From assembly GCA_964470285.1 (NCBI GenBank), contig CAYYBZ010000101.1, forward strand, positions 917-6,976: DNA of 6,060 nt, in the 5' to 3' direction. The stretch is from CAYYBZ01 sp964470285 [NCBI: uncultured Oligoflexia bacterium] (GTDB lineage Bacteria > Bdellovibrionota_G > CAYYBZ01). Shown piece by piece: positions 1 to 6,060 of the stretch; position 1 is the stretch's first letter; every line of letters starts with the position of its first letter. The translations under genes and the position numbers were made by a program. Under the pieces are notes generated by a model, which saw only the letters and a program-made list of their open reading frames with translations, was not told the origin of the DNA and searched no databases.

Positions 1-1
1 A

Positions 2-247
2 GGTATTTATCCGGTGGGCAGCCTAGTGAAACTTTCTAATAATCATTACGGCATAGTCAGTGAAGTAAACAAGGATCCTGAGCTAATAACAAAACCGTCG
101 GTAATGATAGTAATGGATCCTGCACAAAGAAAGATAAAGGGTCCGACATTAAACCTAAGCCGTGAAGAAACATTTGGAATAAAGATATTAACCGCTTTAA
201 ACCCTGATGATTACGACATTAACGTCGCCCACTACCTATTCAGTTAA
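2..247 (+). CDS. C-terminal end of a probable HD-GYP domain phosphodiesterase (5' partial)
   Basis: The frame is open from the left edge and ends at TAA 245-247, leaving 81 residues. The visible part begins GIYPVGSLVKLSN and continues into a small beta-rich segment (GIVSEVN, then SVMIVMD). It closes with an LNLS element, a GIKILTALNPDDYDI segment and a final YLF. This pattern of 'YPVGSLVxLSN...GIVxEVN...' followed by 'xLxPxxxxI...YLF' resembles the tail that follows the HD-GYP catalytic domain in many cyclic-di-GMP phosphodiesterases. The catalytic HD and GYP residues lie outside the window, so activity cannot be judged. A GTG at 14 is an internal valine codon rather than the start, because the homologous-looking frame runs through it to the edge. 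The gene converges on purM with a 44-bp gap and is not part of the minus-strand operon. The assignment rests on recalled family resemblance only; another HD-domain signalling protein is possible. Confidence 0.7.
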   Translation, partial: GIYPVGSLVKLSNNHYGIVSEVNKDPELITKPSVMIVMDPAQRKIKGPTLNLSREETFGIKILTALNPDDYDINVAHYLFS

Positions 248-291
248 GTTTTTTTACGAAAGATTAGAAGAAAGCACGCCCAAAATTCTCA

Positions 292-1314
292 TTAAATGAT
301 TTGGACGCTTGTTTCGTCGTTCTTTTCGACGTAACCTATTTCAACTGCATCATTTCCGAAATGATCCTTAACGGCCCTTTCATCTTTTTGATGAACAATC
401 ACGACAAACCCTACCCCGCAGTTAAATACACTGTAAAGTTCATCATCCGATATTGAACCGTTTTTTTGCATGAATTTGAATATTTGAGGCAGTCTCCATG
501 CGTTTCGGTTGATCTTTGCACAAAGACCTTCGGGGATAATTCTTCCAAGTTTATCCCTAAGCCCGCCTCCTGTTATATGTGCCATTCCGGACGGTGTGAT
601 TTTCTCGAGCAGGGACAGAACCGGTTTGACATAAATTCTTGTCGGTTCAAGAAGTATATAGCCAAGCTGACGCTTAAATCCTTTATAAACCTTATCAAGT
701 TTAAGTCTTTTACTTTTTAAAACCTCTCTTATCAGAGAAAAACCGTTTGAATGAAAACCCGATGATTTGATTCCGAAAACCATATCCCCTTCTCTTATTT
801 TATCACCGGTTATAATTTTGTCTTTTTCAACTACTCCTACGCAAAAACCTGCAAGATCAAAATCATCACTTTTATAAATCCCCGGCATCTCGGCTGTCTC
901 TCCTCCAAGGATTGCGCATTGGGATATCCTGCAACCTTTGGCTATCCCGCGGATTATTTTAGAGCATATGTCAATATCAAGTTTACCCACCGCAAGGTAA
1001 TCAAGAAAGAAAAGCGGCATGGCACCCGTTGTAAGTATATCGTTTACATTCATTGCAACCGCATCTATACCGATAGTGTCGTATTTCTCCATTTCAACAG
1101 CTAAAAGAAGTTTTGTCCCGACACCGTCTGCTGAAGACACAAAAACCGGTTTTTTCATTTTTAACGTGGAAATATCAAACAGCCCGCCGAATTCACCTAT
1201 CTCGGAAAGAACACCCTTTGAAGGCGCTTTCCTTACCTCTGCTTTTATTTTTTTTACGAATTCATTTCCCGCTTGAATATCCACGCCTGAAGATCTATAG
1301 GTAATACTCGGCAT
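292..1314 (-). CDS. purM: Phosphoribosylformylglycinamidine cyclo-ligase (AIR synthetase)
   Basis: This cytosolic enzyme performs the fifth step of de novo purine synthesis, the ATP-dependent ring closure of formylglycinamidine ribonucleotide to aminoimidazole ribonucleotide. The 340 residues match the usual family length (about 340-350). Family motifs appear in order: YRSSGVDI at residues 6-13, DGVGTKL at 63-69, a conserved MNVNDI segment near 88-93, GGETAEMPG at 137-145, SSGFHSNGFSL at 184-194, EPTRIYV at 223-229, HITGGGL at 246-252, and a late FNCGVG at 297-302, where many homologs have FNMGVG. The ATG start is supported by an AGAGG ribosome binding site six bases upstream. It is the last gene of the minus-strand cluster, 45 bp after accD, and no purN follows before the convergent neighbour. 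Nothing suggests truncation or frameshift. Confidence 0.97.
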   Translation of the reverse strand: MPSITYRSSGVDIQAGNEFVKKIKAEVRKAPSKGVLSEIGEFGGLFDISTLKMKKPVFVSSADGVGTKLLLAVEMEKYDTIGIDAVAMNVNDILTTGAMPLFFLDYLAVGKLDIDICSKIIRGIAKGCRISQCAILGGETAEMPGIYKSDDFDLAGFCVGVVEKDKIITGDKIREGDMVFGIKSSGFHSNGFSLIREVLKSKRLKLDKVYKGFKRQLGYILLEPTRIYVKPVLSLLEKITPSGMAHITGGGLRDKLGRIIPEGLCAKINRNAWRLPQIFKFMQKNGSISDDELYSVFNCGVGFVVIVHQKDERAVKDHFGNDAVEIGYVEKNDETSVQII

Positions 1315-1320
1315 ATGAAA

Positions 1321-1325
1321 CCTCT
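1321..1325 (-). promoter_or_regulatory. Ribosome binding site of purM
   Basis: On the minus strand the sequence reads AGAGG followed by six bases and then the ATG of purM. The spacing and match to the 16S rRNA tail are good, and they fix the purM start at 1314. Confidence 0.7.
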
Positions 1326-1359
1326 GATTATTATAAAAAGTTAAAAAACACGATGTGTC

Positions 1360-2220
1360 CTAAGAAGAGTTTGTTTTCTTTCGAATGATTCTTAAAAGTC
1401 TTGTTAAATAATCTTTCAGCTCAACACGATGAACTATTCCGTCCAGCATACCGTGCTCAAGGAGAAATTCGGCTCTCTGAAATCCCTGGGGTAGCTTTTC
1501 CTTGATCGTCTGCTCAATAACCCTTGGGCCCGCGAAACCTATTAGAGCATTGGGCTCCGCTATGATGATATCTCCCTGCATGGCAAAGCTTGCTGCAACA
1601 CCTCCGGTTGTCGGATCACAACAAACGGAAATGTAAGGTAGGCCTTTCTTTTTAAATCTTGTTAAAGCGACGGATGTTTTTGCAAGCTGCATTAAGGAAA
1701 TAATTCCTTCCTGCATTCTTGCTCCGCCTGAAGATGATATAACTATGGCGGGAATTTTCTTTTTAAGGCCCAGTTCAAAAGTTCTTGCTACCTTTTCCCC
1801 TACAACGGCACCCATGGATCCACCCATGAAATTGAACAGGAAAGTGCCTATGGCAACGTGAATTTCATTTATCTTTCCTTCACCGTATATATAAGCCTCG
1901 TTTTCGCCTGTCTTTTTTAGTGTCTCCTTCATACGGTCGGAATATCTTTTTGAATCTTTAAAACCTAAAGGATCTAAAGATTTCAGATGAGAATCGTACT
2001 CTATAAAGGTTTTGTTATCAGTCAGTAATTTGATGCGCAACCGCGCCGGAAGTTTGTAATGAAAATCGCATTTGGGACAGACATTATAATTCTTTTCTAT
2101 ATCGGCCAGAAAGAGAATCTCGGCACATCCGTCACATTTCTTCCAAAGCCCGTCCGGAAACTTCGCTTTTCCGTCGCCTCTTGAAATTTTCGGTGCTTTT
2201 ATTTTATCGAATAAGCCCAT
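1360..2220 (-). CDS. accD: Acetyl-CoA carboxylase carboxyltransferase subunit beta
   Basis: AccD pairs with AccA to transfer the carboxyl group from biotinylated AccB to acetyl-CoA, giving malonyl-CoA for fatty acid synthesis in the cytosol. The 286 residues are a typical length. An N-terminal four-cysteine zinc ribbon is complete (C29, C32, C48, C51; CDGC and CPKC pairs), which marks the bacterial beta subunit. The crotonase-like carboxyltransferase fold follows, with FMGGSMGAVVGEK at 131-143, SSSGGARMQEG at 162-172, DPTTGGVAASFA at 202-213 and GFAGPRVIEQT at 228-238. The start MGLFDK is a common AccD N-terminus, preceded by a modest AGAG element at 2229-2232 (eight-base spacing). The gene ends in TAG. 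AccA is not in this window, and folC, often next to accD in other bacteria, is absent here. The 72-bp gap upstream is the largest in the cluster. Confidence 0.97.
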   Translation of the reverse strand: MGLFDKIKAPKISRGDGKAKFPDGLWKKCDGCAEILFLADIEKNYNVCPKCDFHYKLPARLRIKLLTDNKTFIEYDSHLKSLDPLGFKDSKRYSDRMKETLKKTGENEAYIYGEGKINEIHVAIGTFLFNFMGGSMGAVVGEKVARTFELGLKKKIPAIVISSSGGARMQEGIISLMQLAKTSVALTRFKKKGLPYISVCCDPTTGGVAASFAMQGDIIIAEPNALIGFAGPRVIEQTIKEKLPQGFQRAEFLLEHGMLDGIVHRVELKDYLTRLLRIIRKKTNSS

Positions 2221-2292
2221 TATAAGTGCTCTAGGTTTAACTTACATGAATGGTGCAGTGTATATAACCAGGATTAAATATTCAATAGTTAA

Positions 2293-3036
2293 TTACTCTA
2301 AAAGCCTGATTCTTGGGTCTTTAATTTGGGTTATCTCGGATGTAACCTCTTTATAATACGGTATTTTAATATGACATATATAAATGATAGCATCTTTTTT
2401 ACTAATCTTATCGAGCTCTCCTTTTAAATCGCCCGGCGTCATGTGGCCTGTTTGCCTGGCAACATCGAGCATTCTGTTGGGAAATGAAGTTTCAATGTAA
2501 ATAGTTATATTACCCTTTAATTCATTGACTTGCCGCCATATTTCATCTGTCGGCCCCGTATCGCCGGTAATAATGACATTCTCTCCTTTAACGGAAATGA
2601 TCAGACCGACTGCACCCGGGCAGTGATTAACGGGAACCGGTTTTATCATGTAATTACCTATTTTATATTCATTATGAATTTCAAGTTGATTAAATGAAAG
2701 TATGGGCTTTTCTTGATTCGGTAATTTTGTAAAATCCGCCCAGACTCTTCCGTTGAAAACATCGTTTTGAATTATCTCAAGAGTTTTGGCAGTACCCCAT
2801 ACATTAACAGTATGTTTGTAAACTCCGTAAAGGCTCTCTCCTATAAACCCTAAATCCTTTATATGATCCAAGTGGGCATGAGTAATAAAAATATCTGTTA
2901 TATCCATTAACTCTTCCCGTGGAAGAGTAGCTATAACACTGCCTGCATCAATTAAAACCGTTTTTCCGATAATTATAGAAAGGGCGCCAAAATCTCCGAA
3001 TGCTGCATTCTTATTTAGTAAAGGCTTAAAAAACAT
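2293..3036 (-). CDS. Metallo-beta-lactamase-fold hydrolase, class II cyclic-nucleotide phosphodiesterase-like
   Basis: This is a 247-residue protein with the metallo-beta-lactamase fold. The two-zinc site is complete: HAHLDH at 53-58, H138 in PVNH, D159 in GDTGPTD, and H222 in CHIKIPY. The context of these motifs (LIDAG at 28-32, VWADFTKLP at 98-106, TSFPNR at 183-188, GHMTP at 197-201) fits the class II 3',5'-cyclic-nucleotide phosphodiesterase group (PDE1/CpdP-like) better than glyoxalase II, RNase Z or beta-lactamases. Hydrolysis of cAMP or a related cyclic nucleotide is therefore the leading guess, but the substrate is not shown by sequence. No signal peptide or membrane segment is seen, so it is probably cytosolic. 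The ATG start is bounded by an in-frame stop (TAG at 3046-3048) three codons upstream. No clear Shine-Dalgarno sequence precedes it. It lies 34 bp after murA and 72 bp before accD. Confidence 0.85.
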   Translation of the reverse strand: MFFKPLLNKNAAFGDFGALSIIIGKTVLIDAGSVIATLPREELMDITDIFITHAHLDHIKDLGFIGESLYGVYKHTVNVWGTAKTLEIIQNDVFNGRVWADFTKLPNQEKPILSFNQLEIHNEYKIGNYMIKPVPVNHCPGAVGLIISVKGENVIITGDTGPTDEIWRQVNELKGNITIYIETSFPNRMLDVARQTGHMTPGDLKGELDKISKKDAIIYICHIKIPYYKEVTSEITQIKDPRIRLLE

Positions 3037-3070
3037 ATTTATTAACTATAAACCATGAAAATCGTTTTTT

Positions 3071-4327
3071 CTACTCTTTTACTCTTATACAGTCTGCTCC
3101 TACTGACTTGAGTTTAAGCTCCATCTGTTCATAACCCCTGTCAAGATGATAAATTCTTCTAACCTCGGTTTTACCTTTAGCGGCCAGCCCGGCAATAACA
3201 AGACAGGCTGAAGCTCTTAAATCGGTTGCCATTACAGGAGCACCTCTTAAGCTTTTTACTCCCTTAACTACACAGCTAGAACCCTTCTGTTTGATATTGG
3301 CTCCCATTCTTCTGAGTTCAGCGACATGCATGAATCTTCCTTCAAATATGTTCTCTTCAATTACCGATGATCCTTCGGCTAAGGTCATAAGCGCCATAAA
3401 CTGGGCCTGCATATCGGTTGGGAATCCGGGGTAGGGTGAAGTTGAAATATCTACGCTGCTGATTTTATCCGGCCCTATAACCTTTAAACTGTTATCTCCA
3501 TTGCTATCGACAGAAACGCCGGCTTCCTTAAACTTTTCAATGACGGTTTCCAGATGATCCGGTATAACACCATTAATTATAAACTCGCTGCCGGTAATTG
3601 CAGCGGTTGAAATCATCGTTCCGGTTTCGATTCTATCGGGGATAATTCTATACTCGACTCCTTTAAGCTCTTTAACGCCCTGAATCTTAATTTGAGCGCT
3701 TCCCTCTCCTTCTATTTTAGCGCCCATTTTTCTTAAAAAACGCACAAGCTCACAAACTTCAGGCTCCTTAGCACAATTCGTAAGAATACTCTCGCCTTTA
3801 GAAAAAACGCATGCCATTAAAAGATTCATTGTTCCGGTTACGGTAGGAATATCGAAATGAATTTTATTGCCTGTTAGATTAACGGCTTTTGCCTCTATAT
3901 AACCGCCTTCCAGATTAATTTGCGCTCCAAGTTTTTTTAATCCCGCTAGATGTAGATTTATAGGACGCTGTCCTATTGCACAGCCACCGGGTAGAGAAAC
4001 CCTGGCTTTTCCGCATCTGGCCAGCAATGGGCCTAAAAGAAGAACGGAAGCCCTCATGGTTTTTACAAGTTCATAAGGTGCTTCATACTTATCAAGCTTT
4101 TGCGCTTTAACCAAAAGACAGTCATTTTTAACCTCAAATTCTACTCCCAGCTCAATTAGAAGTTTTTTAATTGTATCTATGTCTCTAAGATCCGGGACAT
4201 TTTTAATAAGGCAGTTCTCGGGAGCTAATATGCAAGCTGCAAGAACGGGTAAAGCTGCATTTTTAGAACCCGAAACTCTTATTTCTCCTTTGAGCCTGCT
4301 TCCGCCCTGAATGATAAATTTATCCAT
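3071..4327 (-). CDS. murA: UDP-N-acetylglucosamine 1-carboxyvinyltransferase
   Basis: MurA transfers enolpyruvate from phosphoenolpyruvate to UDP-GlcNAc in the cytosol, the first committed step of peptidoglycan synthesis. The 418 residues match the usual 417-420. Visible key residues are K22-N23 in SGSKNAALP, R92 in the TMRAS segment, the catalytic cysteine C116 in PGGCAIGQRP (C115 in Escherichia coli), D305 in PGFPTDMQAQF, R371 in DLRAS and R397 in HLDRGYE. Because the cysteine is kept, the enzyme is expected to be sensitive to fosfomycin; the Asp-for-Cys form known from some resistant bacteria is not present. The start lies six bases after the prmC stop, with its ribosome binding site inside the end of prmC, so translational coupling is likely. 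Stop codon is TAG. An aroA (EPSP synthase) identity is ruled out by the PGGCAIG motif. Confidence 0.98.
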   Translation of the reverse strand: MDKFIIQGGSRLKGEIRVSGSKNAALPVLAACILAPENCLIKNVPDLRDIDTIKKLLIELGVEFEVKNDCLLVKAQKLDKYEAPYELVKTMRASVLLLGPLLARCGKARVSLPGGCAIGQRPINLHLAGLKKLGAQINLEGGYIEAKAVNLTGNKIHFDIPTVTGTMNLLMACVFSKGESILTNCAKEPEVCELVRFLRKMGAKIEGEGSAQIKIQGVKELKGVEYRIIPDRIETGTMISTAAITGSEFIINGVIPDHLETVIEKFKEAGVSVDSNGDNSLKVIGPDKISSVDISTSPYPGFPTDMQAQFMALMTLAEGSSVIEENIFEGRFMHVAELRRMGANIKQKGSSCVVKGVKSLRGAPVMATDLRASACLVIAGLAAKGKTEVRRIYHLDRGYEQMELKLKSVGADCIRVKE

Positions 4328-4333
4328 TAATTC

Positions 4334-5200
4334 TTACCTTTTTAAATGTACAATTCGTTTTCTTATGGAATAATCCTTATAGAAATCAATTTGTGCGTAT
4401 CTTTTAACAGCGTTCATTTGCCTTATATCATCTTCCTGTTCGATTCCTATTTCAATAATTATTTCGCCGTGTTTTTCTAAATGATCAAAAGAAACTTCGA
4501 TTATTCTTTCAATGATTTCAGTACCCTTTTGACCGCCCTCAAGAGCCAGCCTCGGTTCGTAAAGCTTAACATCATCGGCCAGCTTTTCAATTTCTGATGT
4601 AGAAATGTAAGGCGGATTTGAGATTATCAAGTCGAACTTCTCATCGATTTTATCGAATAAATCGGTGTTTAAAACAATAATTCTGCCTGTTAAATTATGA
4701 AGTTCAATATTTTCGTTTGTCAGATCAAGTGCTTCTTTACTCAAATCTGATGCGTATATAAATGATACAGCATCCGTATTATGTAAAATTGAAACGGGAA
4801 TCACTCCGGAACCGGTTCCAAGATCGATTAGCTTTAAATCCTTTCTGCCTCTATTTTTATGTATAAATTCAAGCGCCTTCTCAACTAAAAGTTCAGTTTC
4901 GGGCCTGGGTATCATTACTGATTCATTTACCTTAAACTCTAATGAGTAAAATTCCTTTTTTTGTCTTATGTAGGCGACGGGCTCTGATTTAGCCCTTCTT
5001 TCCAGAAATTGTTTAAATCTTTCAAGTTCTTCCTCATTCATCATTTTTTCAGGTTCCCTGTAAAGCCCTTCTCTGTCGATTTTTACAGCCTGACATAAAA
5101 GCACTTCGGCATCTAATCTTGCAGATTCAATATTTTTATCGCTTAGAAATGATGAGGCCTTTAAAAGATTTTCACGGATTGAGGATGACTTGTTAAACAA
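4334..5200 (-). CDS. prmC: Peptide chain release factor N5-glutamine methyltransferase
   Basis: PrmC (HemK) uses S-adenosylmethionine to methylate the glutamine of the GGQ motif in release factors RF1 and RF2, which raises their peptidyl-tRNA hydrolysis rate. The 288 residues are close to the family norm of about 280-290. An N-terminal helical substrate-binding domain (about 1-90) is followed by IPRPETE at 97-103, the SAM-binding loop DLGTGSGVI at 126-134, an acidic residue after strand 2 (SDLS near 151-154), the catalytic NPPY at 195-198, and EPRLALEGGQKG at 215-226. The NPPY with the IPRPETE element marks the glutamine methyltransferase rather than an adenine DNA methylase. The start codon is TTG, chosen because a strong AAGGAT Shine-Dalgarno sequence lies six bases upstream and the domain begins at once. 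The gene follows prfA, its substrate gene, by 17 bp. Confidence 0.96.
   Translation of the reverse strand: MFNKSSSIRENLLKASSFLSDKNIESARLDAEVLLCQAVKIDREGLYREPEKMMNEEELERFKQFLERRAKSEPVAYIRQKKEFYSLEFKVNESVMIPRPETELLVEKALEFIHKNRGRKDLKLIDLGTGSGVIPVSILHNTDAVSFIYASDLSKEALDLTNENIELHNLTGRIIVLNTDLFDKIDEKFDLIISNPPYISTSEIEKLADDVKLYEPRLALEGGQKGTEIIERIIEVSFDHLEKHGEIIIEIGIEQEDDIRQMNAVKRYAQIDFYKDYSIRKRIVHLKR
4337..4343 (-). promoter_or_regulatory. Ribosome binding site of murA within the 3' end of prmC
   Basis: On the minus strand AAAAAGG lies nine bases before the murA ATG and directly upstream of the prmC stop codon (4334-4336). A ribosome terminating on prmC would stand over this site, which favours coupled translation of the two genes. 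Confidence 0.6.
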
Positions 5201-5206
5201 TATTCT

Positions 5207-5212
5207 ATCCTT
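5207..5212 (-). promoter_or_regulatory. Ribosome binding site that sets the TTG start of prmC
   Basis: The minus strand reads AAGGAT six bases before a TTG codon at 5198-5200. The strong match and good spacing are what support this non-ATG start; no ATG or GTG with comparable signal lies close by in frame. Confidence 0.7.
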
Positions 5213-5217
5213 GATTA

Positions 5218-6060
5218 TTATTCACTTTGCTCTTTAAGTGCCATTGCCTGAAAATGAGTTATAAGACTTTCCGTAATCTCATCGAGTCTTCCATCCAGGA
5301 TTTCCTGAAAATTATGGAAACTCTGTTGAATTCTATGATCTGTAATTCTGCCCTGGGGGAAATTGTAGGTTCTTATCTTATCGCTTCTATCGCCTGATTT
5401 TACCTGGCTCTTTCTCTGTGAAGAGATTTTGTCTTCCTGCTCTTTTCTCTTTCTCTCAAGTAATCTTGCTTTTAAAACTCTCATGGCCTTAGCCTTGTTT
5501 TTATGCTGGGACTTTTCGTCCTGACATGTAACAACCAAACCTGACGGTTCATGAGTAATTCTTACTGCCGAATCTGTAGTATTTACACTTTGCCCTCCGG
5601 GTCCCGACGATCTGAAAACATCAATTCTTAAATCCTTTTCCTGAATCTGAATTTCAACGTCTTCAGCTTCTGGCAAAACCGCTACCGTCACAGCTGAAGT
5701 ATGTATACGACCCTGCGCTTCTGTTTTAGGAACCCGCTGCACCCTGTGAACACCGCTTTCATACTTCATTCTTTTGTAGGCTTCTTTCCCCTTGATAAGA
5801 ACTATAACTTCCTTCATACCTCCTACTCCGGTCTGGGAAGAACTCATTATCTCTATCTTCCAGCGGTTATTTTCCGCGTATTTAAGATACATTCTGAAAA
5901 GATCAGTAGCAAAAAGACTGGCCTCATCCCCTCCGGTCCCTGCTCTTATTTCGACAAAAACATTCTTGCCTTCGTAAGGATCTTTAGGAGAGAGAAGAAC
6001 TTTCAGATTCCGCTCCAAAACCTCTTTTCTTTGTTCGAGATTTTCAATCTCTTCCTGAGC
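5218..6060 (-). CDS. prfA: Peptide chain release factor 1 (N-terminus cut by window edge)
   Basis: RF1 reads UAA and UAG stop codons in the ribosomal A site and triggers release of the finished protein. The frame stays open to the right edge, giving 280 residues. Full RF1 has about 355-360, so roughly 75-80 N-terminal residues are missing. The visible part starts with the end of the N-terminal coiled helix ([12 protein letters not shown]), then [11 protein letters not shown] at 40-50 of the fragment, the stop-codon reading motif PxT as PKT at 111-113 in RVQRVPKTE, the catalytic GGQ at 155-157 in [23 protein letters not shown] at 181-192, and a C-terminal [10 protein letters not shown] at 234-243. 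The PxT tripeptide in place of the SPF of RF2 identifies RF1. A TTG at 6016-6018 is an internal leucine, not the start, as the helix continues upstream. It is the first visible gene of the cluster. Confidence 0.97.
   Translation of the reverse strand, partial: AQEEIENLEQRKEVLERNLKVLLSPKDPYEGKNVFVEIRAGTGGDEASLFATDLFRMYLKYAENNRWKIEIMSSSQTGVGGMKEVIVLIKGKEAYKRMKYESGVHRVQRVPKTEAQGRIHTSAVTVAVLPEAEDVEIQIQEKDLRIDVFRSSGPGGQSVNTTDSAVRITHEPSGLVVTCQDEKSQHKNKAKAMRVLKARLLERKRKEQEDKISSQRKSQVKSGDRSDKIRTYNFPQGRITDHRIQQSFHNFQEILDGRLDEITESLITHFQAMALKEQSE

Noticed and set aside
14-16. GTG at 14 as the start of a short plus-strand gene
   Set aside because: The frame continues upstream to the window edge as GIYP, which belongs to the same conserved-looking motif YPVGSLV, so the GTG is internal.
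315-331. Inverted repeat CGTCG/CGACG with a seven-base loop near the 3' end of purM, considered as a terminator
   Set aside because: The stem is only five base pairs, lies inside the purM coding sequence, and no T tract follows on either strand.
466-1304. Several plus-strand open frames of 61-85 codons opposite purM
   Set aside because: They lie antisense to a fully conserved purM, overlap one another in different frames, have no family motifs, and read as reversed purM composition.
2219-2224. A perfect TATAAT on the minus strand at the accD start
   Set aside because: It overlaps the ATG itself, so a transcript from it would begin inside accD; the match arises from the start codon context.
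3071-4327. EPSP synthase (aroA) as an alternative for the enolpyruvyl transferase
   Set aside because: The PGGCAIGQRP cysteine loop, DLRAS and HLDRGYE motifs and the 418-residue length are specific to MurA.
5792-5977. A 61-codon plus-strand open frame opposite prfA
   Set aside because: It is antisense to the conserved GTGGDEAS region of RF1 and has no motif or supporting context.

Overview
The window looks like an ordinary chromosomal housekeeping region from a Gram-negative-type bacterium of moderately low GC (about 40% by eye). Every gene is bacterial in family, the genes are tightly packed, and all reading frames fit the standard bacterial code. The order prfA-prmC-murA is known from Deltaproteobacteria-like and related deep-branching phyla, and an HD-GYP-type protein lies next door. 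That is only a weak hint at taxonomy, and I cannot name a genus.

Layout: positions 2-247 (+) hold the last 81 codons of a protein that resembles the C-terminus of HD-GYP cyclic-di-GMP phosphodiesterases. After a 44-bp convergent gap, everything else is on the minus strand. Read in the direction of transcription, from right to left, it is prfA (5' end cut by the window edge), prmC, murA, a metallo-beta-lactamase-fold cyclic-nucleotide phosphodiesterase-like gene, accD and purM. The gaps between these genes are 17, 6, 34, 72 and 45 bp, so one polycistronic unit is likely. The 72-bp gap before accD is the only one with room for an internal promoter. No stretch longer than 300 bases lacks a gene. 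I saw no RNA gene, mobile element, CRISPR array or sizeable repeat.

How the genes work together: prfA and prmC form a direct enzyme-substrate pair, because PrmC methylates the glutamine of the GGQ motif of release factor 1. MurA makes the first committed step of peptidoglycan synthesis, AccD is half of the carboxyltransferase of acetyl-CoA carboxylase (fatty acid synthesis), and PurM closes the imidazole ring in purine synthesis. The cluster therefore joins translation termination, envelope precursor supply and nucleotide supply, all growth-linked. The metallo-hydrolase is the one accessory-looking member. All catalytic motifs checked are intact, and I found no evidence of a previously undescribed system here.
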